64,000 bases of DNA from JAHRAW01 sp963693025 (GTDB lineage Bacteria; Pseudomonadota; Gammaproteobacteria; Arenicellales; Poriferihabitantaceae). Below are positions 8,354-16,346 of the stretch, in pieces. The position numbers and the translations under genes are program-made. Location: positions 248,001-312,000 of the forward strand of contig OY843749.1 in assembly GCA_963693025.1 (NCBI GenBank), written 5' to 3'. Under the pieces are notes generated by a model, which was given only the letters and a program-made list of their open reading frames with translations, made no database searches and was not told the DNA's origin. The first letter of the stretch is position 1. The number at the start of each line of letters is the position of its first letter.

Positions 8354-9321
8354 GCGCGTTTTGGAGCGGCTGGATTAGCGGCATCGTCATCATCAGCCTT
8401 GCCGGGCTGGTCTGGTTGCTGGTGAGCGTGTGGCGCACCCGCGGTGGCGGCGGCGAGCCGGTGGAACCGGACGCGGTGTGGGACGGCGACCTGCGCGAAG
8501 TCGGCAACCCCGCGCCGTTGTGGTGGCTGGCGCTGATGGTCGCGTTGCTGGCGTATTCCGCGCTGTATCTCGTGCTCTATCCGGGCCTCGGCAACTTCCC
8601 CGGCGCATTGAAATGGACGCAACACAACCAACTGGAGCGCTCGCAAGATGCCGACGCGCAACGCTACGGCGCGCTGCGCGCACGCTGGCGGGACGCCTCA
8701 ATCGCCGAACTCGCCGCCGACCCGCAAGCCATGCGCAGCGCCGCCGGCATCTACCAACTCCACTGCGCCGGCTGCCACGGCGTCGACGCCCGAGGCCAGG
8801 CAAAACGCTTCCCCAACCTAACCGACGCCGCCTGGCAATGGGGCGCAAACGAAGCCCAAATCATCCACAGCATCACCCAAGGCCGCACCGCCCTGATGCC
8901 ACCGTGGGGCGCGGTGCTACAAGACCACGGCGTGGCGCAAGTGCGCGACTATCTGCTGGCGCTTGCTGAAGGGGGCGGTGGCGGTGATGGTGGTGATGGC
9001 GGTGGCGGTGATGGTGGCGGTGGTGTCGGTGATGGCGATAGCAGTCATGACAATGACAACGCCCACGCCGAAGCCCGCCAACTCTACGCACAATTTTGCA
9101 CCGCCTGCCACGGACCCGAAGCCCGCGGCAACCCCGCCCTCGGCGCGCCCAACCTCGTCGACACCGCCTCGCTATACGGCAACGACCCAACCGCCATCGC
9201 CCACAGCATAGCCAACGGCCGAACCGGCATCATGCCCGCCTGGAAAACCCGCCTAACCCAAACCCAAATCCGCCTGCTAACCGCCTGGCTAATCAACGAC
9301 GCGCCAACGGCTGATAAGTGA
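8350..9321 (+). CDS. ccoP: cbb3 oxidase diheme subunit III
   Basis: A 323-residue membrane-bound diheme cytochrome c. Two helices at about 11-28 and 57-78 precede heme sites CAGCH (139-143) and CTACH (250-254), with likely axial Met in ALMPPW and GIMPAW. Between the two cytochrome domains, residues 208-238 are an unusual Gly/Asp-rich linker encoded by GGTGAT/GGTGGC-like repeats at 8970-9045. The last gene of the nirK-cco operon. From about 9050 to 9300 the coding strand is very rich in A and C at third positions. Confidence 0.93.
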   Translation: MSAFWSGWISGIVIISLAGLVWLLVSVWRTRGGGGEPVEPDAVWDGDLREVGNPAPLWWLALMVALLAYSALYLVLYPGLGNFPGALKWTQHNQLERSQDADAQRYGALRARWRDASIAELAADPQAMRSAAGIYQLHCAGCHGVDARGQAKRFPNLTDAAWQWGANEAQIIHSITQGRTALMPPWGAVLQDHGVAQVRDYLLALAEGGGGGDGGDGGGGDGGGGVGDGDSSHDNDNAHAEARQLYAQFCTACHGPEARGNPALGAPNLVDTASLYGNDPTAIAHSIANGRTGIMPAWKTRLTQTQIRLLTAWLINDAPTADK

Positions 9322-9370
9322 GTGGTTTGCGTTATGATTGAAACACGCGCTAAAGCCGCAACGATAATGA

Positions 9371-10273
9371 ATGCGTTGTCATCAGATGGAGATGTTTGAA
9401 TCGTTTCAACACCGCTTTGTTGACACCGGCGAGGGGAAAATTTTCTGCCGCCATGCGGGCCAAGGTTTTCCTTTGCTGCTTTTGCACGGTTATCCGCAAA
9501 CCCATCTGATATGGCATAAAACCGCACCGGCATTGGCGCGCGACTTCACCGTGATAGTCCCCGACCTCAGGGGTTACGGAGACAGTATGGCGCCACCATC
9601 AACGCTCGACCACACGCCGTATTCCAAACGCGCCATGGCCACCGATATGGTTCGGTTGATGGACGATTTTGGTTTCAACAATTTTTTCATCGCAGGCCAT
9701 GACAGGGGCGGCAGAGTGGCGCATCGGCTGGCACGAGATTACCGCGATAGAGTCCGGGCGATGGCTGTCCTTGACATATGCCCGACTTTGGATATGTATG
9801 AGGCAACCGACATGGACTTTGCCACCGCGTATTTCCACTGGTTTTTTCTGACTCAGCCACCGGACATTCCCGAACGAATGATTGCGTCCGACCCGCGTGC
9901 GTGGATGAAACTCTGCCTGCAAAATTGGTCTGACGGCTTGGATTTCGGCGAATTGGAAGACTTGTACCTGGAGTCTTTTCAGAAACCGGAATGTATCCAC
10001 GCCTCATGTGAAGATTACCGCGCCGCCGCCACGGTGGATCTGGAACACGACCGCGCCGACCGGCACGAACCCGTCGATATTCCGCTCCATGTCTTGTGGG
10101 GCGAGCGCGGCGTGGTCGGGAGAAACTTCCACCCCTTGAAAGTCTGGGAGCGTTACACAACCGGGCCGGTGACCGGCGGGGCGGTGCCGTGTGGCCATTT
10201 TATTCCCGAAGAAAACCCCGAGGCGACGGTTGCGGAGTTGAGGGAGTTTTTCGGCCTTGTTGTTTCTCCGTAA
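9371..10273 (+). CDS. Alpha/beta hydrolase, haloacetate dehalogenase-like
   Basis: A 300-residue alpha/beta hydrolase. LLLHGYPQTHLIWH gives the oxyanion region, and the nucleophile elbow GHDRGG has Asp instead of Ser, as in haloacid dehalogenases and epoxide hydrolases. DIPLHVLWGERG and a late CGHFIPEE supply the acid and histidine region. Overall it resembles fluoroacetate dehalogenases; the substrate is unknown. The start may be 9371 or 9386; no clear ribosome binding site favours either. It has no operon partner. Confidence 0.8.
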   Translation: MRCHQMEMFESFQHRFVDTGEGKIFCRHAGQGFPLLLLHGYPQTHLIWHKTAPALARDFTVIVPDLRGYGDSMAPPSTLDHTPYSKRAMATDMVRLMDDFGFNNFFIAGHDRGGRVAHRLARDYRDRVRAMAVLDICPTLDMYEATDMDFATAYFHWFFLTQPPDIPERMIASDPRAWMKLCLQNWSDGLDFGELEDLYLESFQKPECIHASCEDYRAAATVDLEHDRADRHEPVDIPLHVLWGERGVVGRNFHPLKVWERYTTGPVTGGAVPCGHFIPEENPEATVAELREFFGLVVSP

Positions 10274-10299
10274 TTTCAGGTGTGACAGATTGAGCGCGA

Positions 10300-10437
10300 T
10301 TGCGGGCGTATTTATCAGGAGGCGCCACCGATGCCATCGGCGCGGTGTTGTTGATTGTGTTTATGCTGAGAGTGTCGTTGGGCGGGCGGGGTAAGTCGCA
10401 AGCCGAGCAACGTACGGTGGAGTCGCCGCCGGTATAA
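10300..10437 (+). other. Possible small membrane ORF in intergenic DNA
   Basis: Between the hydrolase stop and the next repeat, one plus frame is open from TTG at 10300 to TAA at 10437 and encodes a hydrophobic run (AIGAVLLIVFMLRVSLGG) with a charged tail. There is no ribosome binding site, and the opposite strand is also open, so this may be chance. Confidence 0.15.
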
Positions 10438-10460
10438 AGCCGGCGAAAAAAACAACCACT

Positions 10461-10675
10461 CGTCATTTCGAGCGTTAGTGTCCATTTGCCGCCGCGCTTT
10501 TTCTTTTAAGCGGCGGCTTACCGGACACTTGCGTCCTCGGGAATCTCCCTCATACTGGCGCTGAGCCCAAACAACGCCATTCCCGCAGTCTTTTGAGCGG
10601 GAATGACGGCTTTGTTTGAACTCAGCGCCAGTCGGGACGAGATTCCCGAAGGTGATGAAAAATATAGTCGCTGTC
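10461..10675 (-). repeat. TIR element, B-end part of a copy split by an IS
   Basis: B-end portion of an element whose A end is at 12301-12332. Its internal stem differs from other copies but is self-complementary: ACTGGCGCTGAG against CTCAGCGCCAGT, enclosing AACAA/TTGTT and a CATTCCCGC/GCGGGAATG hairpin. The break at 10675 is the insertion point of the IS. Confidence 0.9.
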
Positions 10676-12296
10676 CAGCCCGTGCAAAAACTCAAGCCGC
10701 CGCAAGCCAATCGTCCGGCGCGGTTTGTTGTTTTAGCGATGCTCGCGCCGGGCGGGGATGTTCTTGCTTAAAAAACGCCGCTCAAGCCGGCGCCGGGGAG
10801 GGCTCCGCCAATCTCGCGCACAGCGTCTCAACGCCCATGAGGTTGATGACCCGTTTCAGGTTATACGCCAGCATACACATACCCGCTTCCGCCTTGACTT
10901 TATCCAAACCACGCAGCAGAAACCGACCGCCACCCATCATCTGTTTGATGTTGCCGAACGGATGCTCGCTCAAACTCGCCCGCAAACGCATCAACTCCGG
11001 ATGCGCCACCGACCGCCGGTGCATGCGCTCCACCACCGACTCATGGTAAGGACGACTGATGCTGCGCCGCCGACTGCCAGTGCACTGACTTCGCATACCG
11101 CAACCACCGCAAGCATCAGTCGTGTAATGCCGCGTCTGCTTCTTCGCCCCGTTGCGATAACGCCGCAACACCTCGCCAGCCGGACAAGTATAAACATCGC
11201 GCCGACCATCATATCTAAACCGCGCGCGGCTGAAATAATCACCGCGCGGATGCGACAACTTCGCGCGCGGCACCACCGCCGTTATCCCCGCCGCTTCACA
11301 CGCCGCACCCTGCGCGCCATTCTGATATCCCGCATCCGCCAACACCGTCAATCCCTTCACCCCCAAAGCCGCCTTCGCTCGCTTCGCCATGCCATACAAC
11401 TGCCGACGGTCGTTGCTCTCAGTGGTCACTTCATGCGCCGCAATCAACTTGTGCTTGCCATCCACCGCCGTCTGCACATTGTAACTCACCGCTCGACCGC
11501 CGCCCGCTTGACGCATCAGCCGCGCATCTCCCTCGCCCTTCACCACCTGAGCTCCACCGCGACCGCGCAACTCCGCCGACAACCCATCCAACTTGCCCTT
11601 ATGCGCATCCAACGCCGCCAACGCCGCGCGCACCGCCGACACTTCCGCCACTTCATCCACCGGCGCATCCGACGCATCCGACGCTTCCAGCAACTCTCTA
11701 TACGCCGCCACTTCGCGCTCCACTTGCGCCATCTCTCGCCGTATCCGCGCCGCCGTATAAACCGACTTCTTGCCCGACACCGCGCCAAACTTGGAACCAT
11801 CCACCGCCACCAACTCGCCGCCATACAACCCCGCCCGACGACAAAAATCCACAAACCGCGCGCACACCCCCGACCACGCCGCCGCATTGTCCCGACGAAA
11901 GTTCGCAATCGTCTTGAAGTCCGGACGCAAATCTCGCAACAACCACTGCAACTCCTGATTGCGACCACACTCCCTCTCCAAACGCCGACTCGACCGAATC
12001 TGATTCAAATAACCATACACAAACAACTTCAACATCATCCCCGGATGATACGGCGGACGACCGGTCGCCGCCGCCACCACCTTGCCAAAACCCAACTCTA
12101 ACAAATCCAACTTATCCACAAACCGGTCAATCACTCGCACCGCATTATCCGCCGCCACACGCTCATCCAGCGTCACCGCAAACAACGCCGACTGATGACG
12201 CGATACCCCTTCAACATGACCCATCCCCGAATCCCCCCATATGAAAATCAAAGTCAAAGAATTTTACCCGAATGGGACGAGTTTTTACACGGGCTG
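10676..12296 (-). mobile_element. IS1182-like insertion sequence
   Basis: A 1621-bp element with 18-bp terminal inverted repeats: CAGCCCGTGCAAAAACTC at 10676-10693 and GAGTTTTTACACGGGCTG at 12279-12296, one mismatch. It is flanked by the direct repeat TGTC at 10672-10675 and 12297-12300, a 4-bp target duplication. Deleting the element and one TGTC restores a normal dispersed TIR element. It contains one transposase gene. Confidence 0.92.
10782..12224 (-). CDS. IS1182-family DDE transposase
   Basis: About 480 residues. The N-terminal part has the PPYHPGMMLKLFVYGYLN block typical of IS1182/IS5-type transposases; acidic catalytic candidates lie in ELVAVDGSKFGAV and TVLADAGYQNG, followed by a CPAGE...CGGCGMRSQC zinc-ribbon-like segment and a late HPFGNIKQMMG block. 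ATG at 12224 is chosen; a TTG at 12257 is further upstream. The gene is intact, so the IS may be active. Confidence 0.92.
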   Translation of the reverse strand: MGHVEGVSRHQSALFAVTLDERVAADNAVRVIDRFVDKLDLLELGFGKVVAAATGRPPYHPGMMLKLFVYGYLNQIRSSRRLERECGRNQELQWLLRDLRPDFKTIANFRRDNAAAWSGVCARFVDFCRRAGLYGGELVAVDGSKFGAVSGKKSVYTAARIRREMAQVEREVAAYRELLEASDASDAPVDEVAEVSAVRAALAALDAHKGKLDGLSAELRGRGGAQVVKGEGDARLMRQAGGGRAVSYNVQTAVDGKHKLIAAHEVTTESNDRRQLYGMAKRAKAALGVKGLTVLADAGYQNGAQGAACEAAGITAVVPRAKLSHPRGDYFSRARFRYDGRRDVYTCPAGEVLRRYRNGAKKQTRHYTTDACGGCGMRSQCTGSRRRSISRPYHESVVERMHRRSVAHPELMRLRASLSEHPFGNIKQMMGGGRFLLRGLDKVKAEAGMCMLAYNLKRVINLMGVETLCARLAEPSPAPA

Positions 12297-12300
12297 TGTC

Positions 12301-12332
12301 GCTCCTTATTTTTCTATCATTCGAGAATGACG
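12301..12332 (-). repeat. TIR element, A-end part of the IS-split copy
   Basis: Completes the copy at 10461: GCTCCTTATTTTTCTATC then the terminal inverted repeat. It directly follows the TGTC target duplication. Confidence 0.9.
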
Positions 12333-12343
12333 AAGTGGTGGGG

Positions 12344-12375
12344 GCTCCCTATTTTTCTATCGTTCGAGAATGACG
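12344..12375 (-). repeat. Fragment of TIR element (A end)
   Basis: A solitary A end, ending in CGAGAATGACG, nine bases from the permease stop. Confidence 0.75.
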
Positions 12376-12383
12376 AATATTGC

Positions 12384-13745
12384 TCACCCCACCGCCTCCT
12401 CCGGCAACACCAAATTCAAAACAATAGCAATCACCGCCGCCGGCAACAATCCCGATGTCATCAACACCTTAGCCGTCCCCGGCAGGTATTGCACCGCTTC
12501 CGGTACCAGTTGCAACCCCAAGCCAACCGACAACGAGAGTGCGAATATCATCATGTTGCGGCGGTTCCAGTTGACTGCCGACAGCAACGAGATGCCGGCG
12601 GAGGCGACCATTCCGAACATGACTATGACGCCGCCGCCGAGCACTTCGATGGGCACGGTGGAGATGGTTGCGCCGATTTTGGGGATTAGGCCGCAGATGA
12701 TTAAAAAGATGGCGCCGTAGGTGACGACGTGGCGGCTCATCAGGCCGGTCATTGCCACCAGCCCGACGTTTTGCGAGAACGAAGTGTTGGGCAGCGCGCC
12801 GAACACGCCGGCGACCGCGGTGCCGATGCCGTCGGCGAAGGTTGCGCCGCGGATTTCGTGGTCGGTGGCTTCGCGTCCGGCGCCGCCTTGGGTGATGCCG
12901 GAGACGTCGCCGACGGTTTCGATCGCCGAGATGACCGCCATCAACGCAAAGCCGATGATGGCCGCGGCGCTGAATTCAAAGCCGAAGTGAAACAGGTTCG
13001 GCAAGGCGAATACCGAGGCGCGACCGATGTTGGCGAAGTCCACCATGCCGAGCGCGATGGCGACGACGTAGCCGGCGATTAAGCCGAGCAACACCGCGGC
13101 GAGCGAGAACAAGCCGCGCGTGAAAAATTTCAACGCGAAGGTGGTGACGATGACGATGAGCGCGAGCGACCAGTTGAGCAAGCCGCCGAATTCGGGCGCG
13201 CCGGATTGCATCGCCGGCACGCCGCCGGCGGCGTAGATGATTCCGACTTTAATCAACGCTAAACCAATCATCACCACAATCAAGCCGGTGATTAGCGGCG
13301 GCAAGGCGAAGCGAATGCGCCCGACGAACGGCGCCAGCGCGGCGTGGAGCAGCCCGCCGACCAACACGCCGCACATCAGCGCGCCCATCGCCTCCACGCC
13401 TTTGCCCGCGACCAGCGGAATCATAATCGGGATGAAGGCGAAACTGGTGCCTTGCACGATGGGCAAACGCGCGCCGACCGGACCCGCGCCGATGGTTTGC
13501 AGCAGCGTGGCGACGCCGGCAAACAGCATCGACATTTGAATCATATAAATCAGGTTGGGGAAGTCGGGCGAGTTGGAGCCGAAGCCGAAACCGGCGGCGC
13601 CGGCAACGATAATCGCCGGCGTCACATTGCTGACAAACATCGCCAGCACATGCTGGATGCCAAGCGGAATCGCCGATGTCAGCGGCGGCGTGTAGTTGGG
13701 GTCGCGTAGTTGTTCGGGGGTTCCGATGGGGGTGTGCGGTGACAT
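12384..13745 (-). CDS. NCS2 nucleobase:cation symporter (xanthine/uracil permease family)
   Basis: A 453-residue integral membrane protein with about fourteen hydrophobic segments. Family marks include LGIQHVLAMFVSNVTPAIIV near residue 28, GLIVVMIGLALIKVG, and the signature region FALMAVISAIETVGDVSGIT with the substrate-site glutamate. It imports a purine or pyrimidine base with a cation; xanthine or urate is a likely substrate, but this is inferred only from overall likeness. It stands alone on the minus strand. Confidence 0.9.
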   Translation of the reverse strand: MSPHTPIGTPEQLRDPNYTPPLTSAIPLGIQHVLAMFVSNVTPAIIVAGAAGFGFGSNSPDFPNLIYMIQMSMLFAGVATLLQTIGAGPVGARLPIVQGTSFAFIPIMIPLVAGKGVEAMGALMCGVLVGGLLHAALAPFVGRIRFALPPLITGLIVVMIGLALIKVGIIYAAGGVPAMQSGAPEFGGLLNWSLALIVIVTTFALKFFTRGLFSLAAVLLGLIAGYVVAIALGMVDFANIGRASVFALPNLFHFGFEFSAAAIIGFALMAVISAIETVGDVSGITQGGAGREATDHEIRGATFADGIGTAVAGVFGALPNTSFSQNVGLVAMTGLMSRHVVTYGAIFLIICGLIPKIGATISTVPIEVLGGGVIVMFGMVASAGISLLSAVNWNRRNMMIFALSLSVGLGLQLVPEAVQYLPGTAKVLMTSGLLPAAVIAIVLNLVLPEEAVG

Positions 13746-13787
13746 TGTCTTCCTCTCTTCGTGGGTGGTGCGGGTGATGTGGAGTTG

Positions 13788-14309
13788 TTACAGCATTCGG
13801 CGCAGGACGTCGTCGCGGTCGATGAAGTGGTGTTTGCAAGCCGCCGACGCGTGCAGTGCGGCGAGCGCGAAGATGGCATAAGCCGACCAATAATGTACCG
13901 CCACCGCCGCTTCGCGCGCGCCGTCGCTGAGCGCGCCCACTGCCGGCATCGCCAGCCCGCCCGGCAACGGAATGGCGGCGCCGGCTGAGGTGGAAATGAG
14001 ATAGCCGCTCACCGGGATGACCGCCATCAACAACAGGAACAACCGATGCATGGCGGCGGCTGCGCGCTGCTCCCAGTCTTTGCCCAACGGCGGCAGCGCG
14101 GCGCGCCACCGGCGGCGGGCGACTTGCCCCACCGCCACCAGCGGCACCAGCAAGCCCAGCGTTCGATGCCAGAACAGCGCATCATTATACCAACGGTCGT
14201 AGTAACTGAGTTCGGTCATCCACCAACCGAGCGCCACCAAGCCGAGAATCAGCGCCGCTTGCAACCAATGCAACGCGCGGGTCGTGCGGTCGTGGCGCAA
14301 GGTTGGCAT
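13788..14309 (-). CDS. Cytochrome b561 (YceJ-like)
   Basis: A 173-residue four-helix inner-membrane diheme cytochrome. Ligand candidates are the histidines in RALHWLQ, FWHRTLG, MHRLFLLL and AVHYWSAY. It transfers electrons between quinone and other carriers. It lies 20 bases downstream of a YceI gene on the same strand, a common pairing (yceJ-yceI). Confidence 0.88.
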   Translation of the reverse strand: MPTLRHDRTTRALHWLQAALILGLVALGWWMTELSYYDRWYNDALFWHRTLGLLVPLVAVGQVARRRWRAALPPLGKDWEQRAAAAMHRLFLLLMAVIPVSGYLISTSAGAAIPLPGGLAMPAVGALSDGAREAAVAVHYWSAYAIFALAALHASAACKHHFIDRDDVLRRML

Positions 14310-14329
14310 CGCGCATTGTGGTGGTGGCG

Positions 14330-14932
14330 TTACTGGCGGATGCCTTCGATGTAGAGGCTGAGTTCGATGTTCTCGGCCAGCGGTCCCAAGTCGTAGGTGA
14401 TGCCGAAGTCGCTGCGGGCGATGACGGCGCTGCCCTCAAAGCCGGCGCGGTAGCCGCCCCACGGGTCATCCCCCTCGCCGATTTTGCGCAGGGTGATGAC
14501 GATTGGGCGGGTGACGCCGTGCAGTTCGAGGTCGCCGCGCAACTCGCCGCCATCGGCGTCGCCGCTGTAACCGGTGCCGGTGAACACCGCACGCGGATAG
14601 GTGTCGGTGTCGAGGAAGTCATCGCTGCGCAAGTGCTTGTCGCGCTCGGCGTGATTGCTGTCCACGCTGGCGGTCTCCAATTGCACGCTGATGTTGTGCG
14701 GACCGCGGTCGTCCGTAGCATCATATTCAAAGCGCCCGTCAAAGCGGTTGAAGCGACCGATGAGCCAACTGAAACCGAGATGCTGAGTGCGGAATTGCAC
14801 GAAAGAATGCGCGAGGTCGATGCGGTATTCGGCGGCAACCGCCGGCGCCGCAGCCCACAACGATAACGCGCCGACCAATACGGCGATGGCGGCGGCGCGC
14901 GAACGCGGCGGGGATAGTGTGAGATGTGACAT
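14330..14932 (-). CDS. YceI-family periplasmic lipid-binding protein
   Basis: A 200-residue protein with a signal peptide ending near AAPAVAAEY, then the YceI barrel: YRIDLAHSFVQFRTQHLGFSW, LRSDDFLDTDTYPRAVF and DFGITYDLGPLAENIELSL. YceI proteins bind polyisoprenoids or amphiphiles in a lipocalin-like barrel. Probably co-transcribed with the downstream b561. Confidence 0.92.
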   Translation of the reverse strand: MSHLTLSPPRSRAAAIAVLVGALSLWAAAPAVAAEYRIDLAHSFVQFRTQHLGFSWLIGRFNRFDGRFEYDATDDRGPHNISVQLETASVDSNHAERDKHLRSDDFLDTDTYPRAVFTGTGYSGDADGGELRGDLELHGVTRPIVITLRKIGEGDDPWGGYRAGFEGSAVIARSDFGITYDLGPLAENIELSLYIEGIRQ

Positions 14933-14977
14933 GCGGGGGTCTCTCCGGGTTGTGGTAGGTGGTTAGTGTACAGCGTA

Positions 14978-15544
14978 TCAGGATTCTTTACCCAGTTTCT
15001 TTTTCAACCAGCGATAAACGGCTAGTTGCTCAGATGCCCCGGCTCGCCGAACCGCCACTAGCAAATCACGTTCGCTCGGTGGCGCCGGCTTGATATTTTG
15101 TGAACCTTCATTGCAAACCGAACATAGCGCGCGTAAATTATGCAATTCATCCAGTCCGCCTTTGCTGCGGTCCACGATGTGCCCTATTTGCAACGTTGCC
15201 GGTCGGTTGTTGTGTGCGTGAATATCGCCGGCGGCGACCCCGCACATCTGACAAGTAAATCCATTTCGTTCAAGGACACGCGCGCGCAATCCTTTGGATA
15301 TGCCCGCGGTGAACGCGACCGCCTTGCCTTTTGTTCCACTGCTTAACCGCCATTGACCGGGAGATAAATCCGGGCTGTCACGGTGTGTCTGAATATCCCA
15401 GCCTTCGGCTCTTAATTCCCGCAACCGCCTGCCAAATTCGACCGCATCGTTGGCAACCTGCTGTAATTCACGGGAGTTAAAAACCCCGCCAACGTTGGCG
15501 CGCAGGAAGTCCAATAGTTTTTGTTTAGAAGATTTGTTTTTCAC
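14978..15544 (-). CDS. HNH endonuclease, probable restriction enzyme
   Basis: A 188-residue protein. Residues 1-80 look like a winged-helix DNA-binding part (LLDFLRANVGGVFNSRELQQ). The HNH nuclease follows: FTCQMCGV and ALCSVCNEG give four zinc cysteines, and LQIGHIVDRSKGGLDELHNL gives the catalytic His and Asn region. It overlaps the upstream methyltransferase by 20 bases, so the two are likely a type II restriction-modification pair. Confidence 0.82.
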   Translation of the reverse strand: MKNKSSKQKLLDFLRANVGGVFNSRELQQVANDAVEFGRRLRELRAEGWDIQTHRDSPDLSPGQWRLSSGTKGKAVAFTAGISKGLRARVLERNGFTCQMCGVAAGDIHAHNNRPATLQIGHIVDRSKGGLDELHNLRALCSVCNEGSQNIKPAPPSERDLLVAVRRAGASEQLAVYRWLKKKLGKES

Positions 15545-16346
15545 TTTGGATTTTTTTTATGCGCTGCTCGGCTTGAAGCGCGTATTTGCGAGACTTCTCG
15601 ATTCCCATCCATTGCCGTTTCTCAAGAATAGCCGCAATCGCGGTTGTACCACTGCCGATAAACGGATCAAATACAGTTTTAGCGTCAGTGCTTGAAATGA
15701 CGCGATGCGCCAATTCAAGGGGAAACGGCGCCGGATGCGGATTATTGGTTTCTTGATTGATGGTCCAGACATCGCCGAGTTTGTTGGCTTTTTCCCGAAG
15801 CTTAAAATCAGGTTTTGCAATCAAATAAATAACCTCATATGTTGGTAGAAAGTATCCGGGATTGAAGTTTATCCCGCCATTTCGTTTCCAGATAATAATC
15901 TGACGAACAGGAAATCCTTCCACAATATCACTGCGGTCTTGAAGCAATCGATTTTGAACGCGCCACTTATGGTTGTAGAAAATAGCGCCGGCAGGCGACA
16001 GCACCCGCAACATTTCATTCAAACATTCGCGTTGCCATTCGACATAAAGTTTATGCGGCATCGCATCATCGTGCACATTATACCCTCCTCTTATTTTGCG
16101 CCCTTCGCTAAAAAGACCGCCATCGCGCAGCAAACCACCTCCAGTGGTATTTCGCAAATTATAGGGTGGCGAGGTTAACACCAAGTCCATGCTCTCGCCC
16201 GGGATTTGCCGCATAATTTCCAGACAGTCACCACAATGGATTTTGCCAAACCAGTGAGGCAAATCAGTTGTGGCGGCGTGCTGCAATTTCAAGCCTTGGT
16301 TCATGCTGAGACTTCCCTCTACCTTATGTGCATTTCCCTGGGCCAT
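15525..16346 (-). CDS. DNA methyltransferase (N4-cytosine/N6-adenine, beta order)
   Basis: A 273-residue amino-methyltransferase. TSPPYN near residue 59 (catalytic motif IV) comes before FDPFIGSGTTA (AdoMet motif I), the beta arrangement; SPPY rather than DPPY favours N4-cytosine but does not prove it. It would protect DNA from the HNH nuclease encoded next to it. The first ATG (16346) overlaps the acs stop as TAATG; an internal ATG at 16304 has a better ribosome binding site (GAGGGA) and could be the real start. Confidence 0.88.
   Translation of the reverse strand: MAQGNAHKVEGSLSMNQGLKLQHAATTDLPHWFGKIHCGDCLEIMRQIPGESMDLVLTSPPYNLRNTTGGGLLRDGGLFSEGRKIRGGYNVHDDAMPHKLYVEWQRECLNEMLRVLSPAGAIFYNHKWRVQNRLLQDRSDIVEGFPVRQIIIWKRNGGINFNPGYFLPTYEVIYLIAKPDFKLREKANKLGDVWTINQETNNPHPAPFPLELAHRVISSTDAKTVFDPFIGSGTTAIAAILEKRQWMGIEKSRKYALQAEQRIKKIQSEKQIF

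Noticed and set aside
10300..10437. Small hydrophobic ORF as a confident gene
   Set aside because: No ribosome binding site, TTG start, and both strands open; kept only as a low-confidence note.
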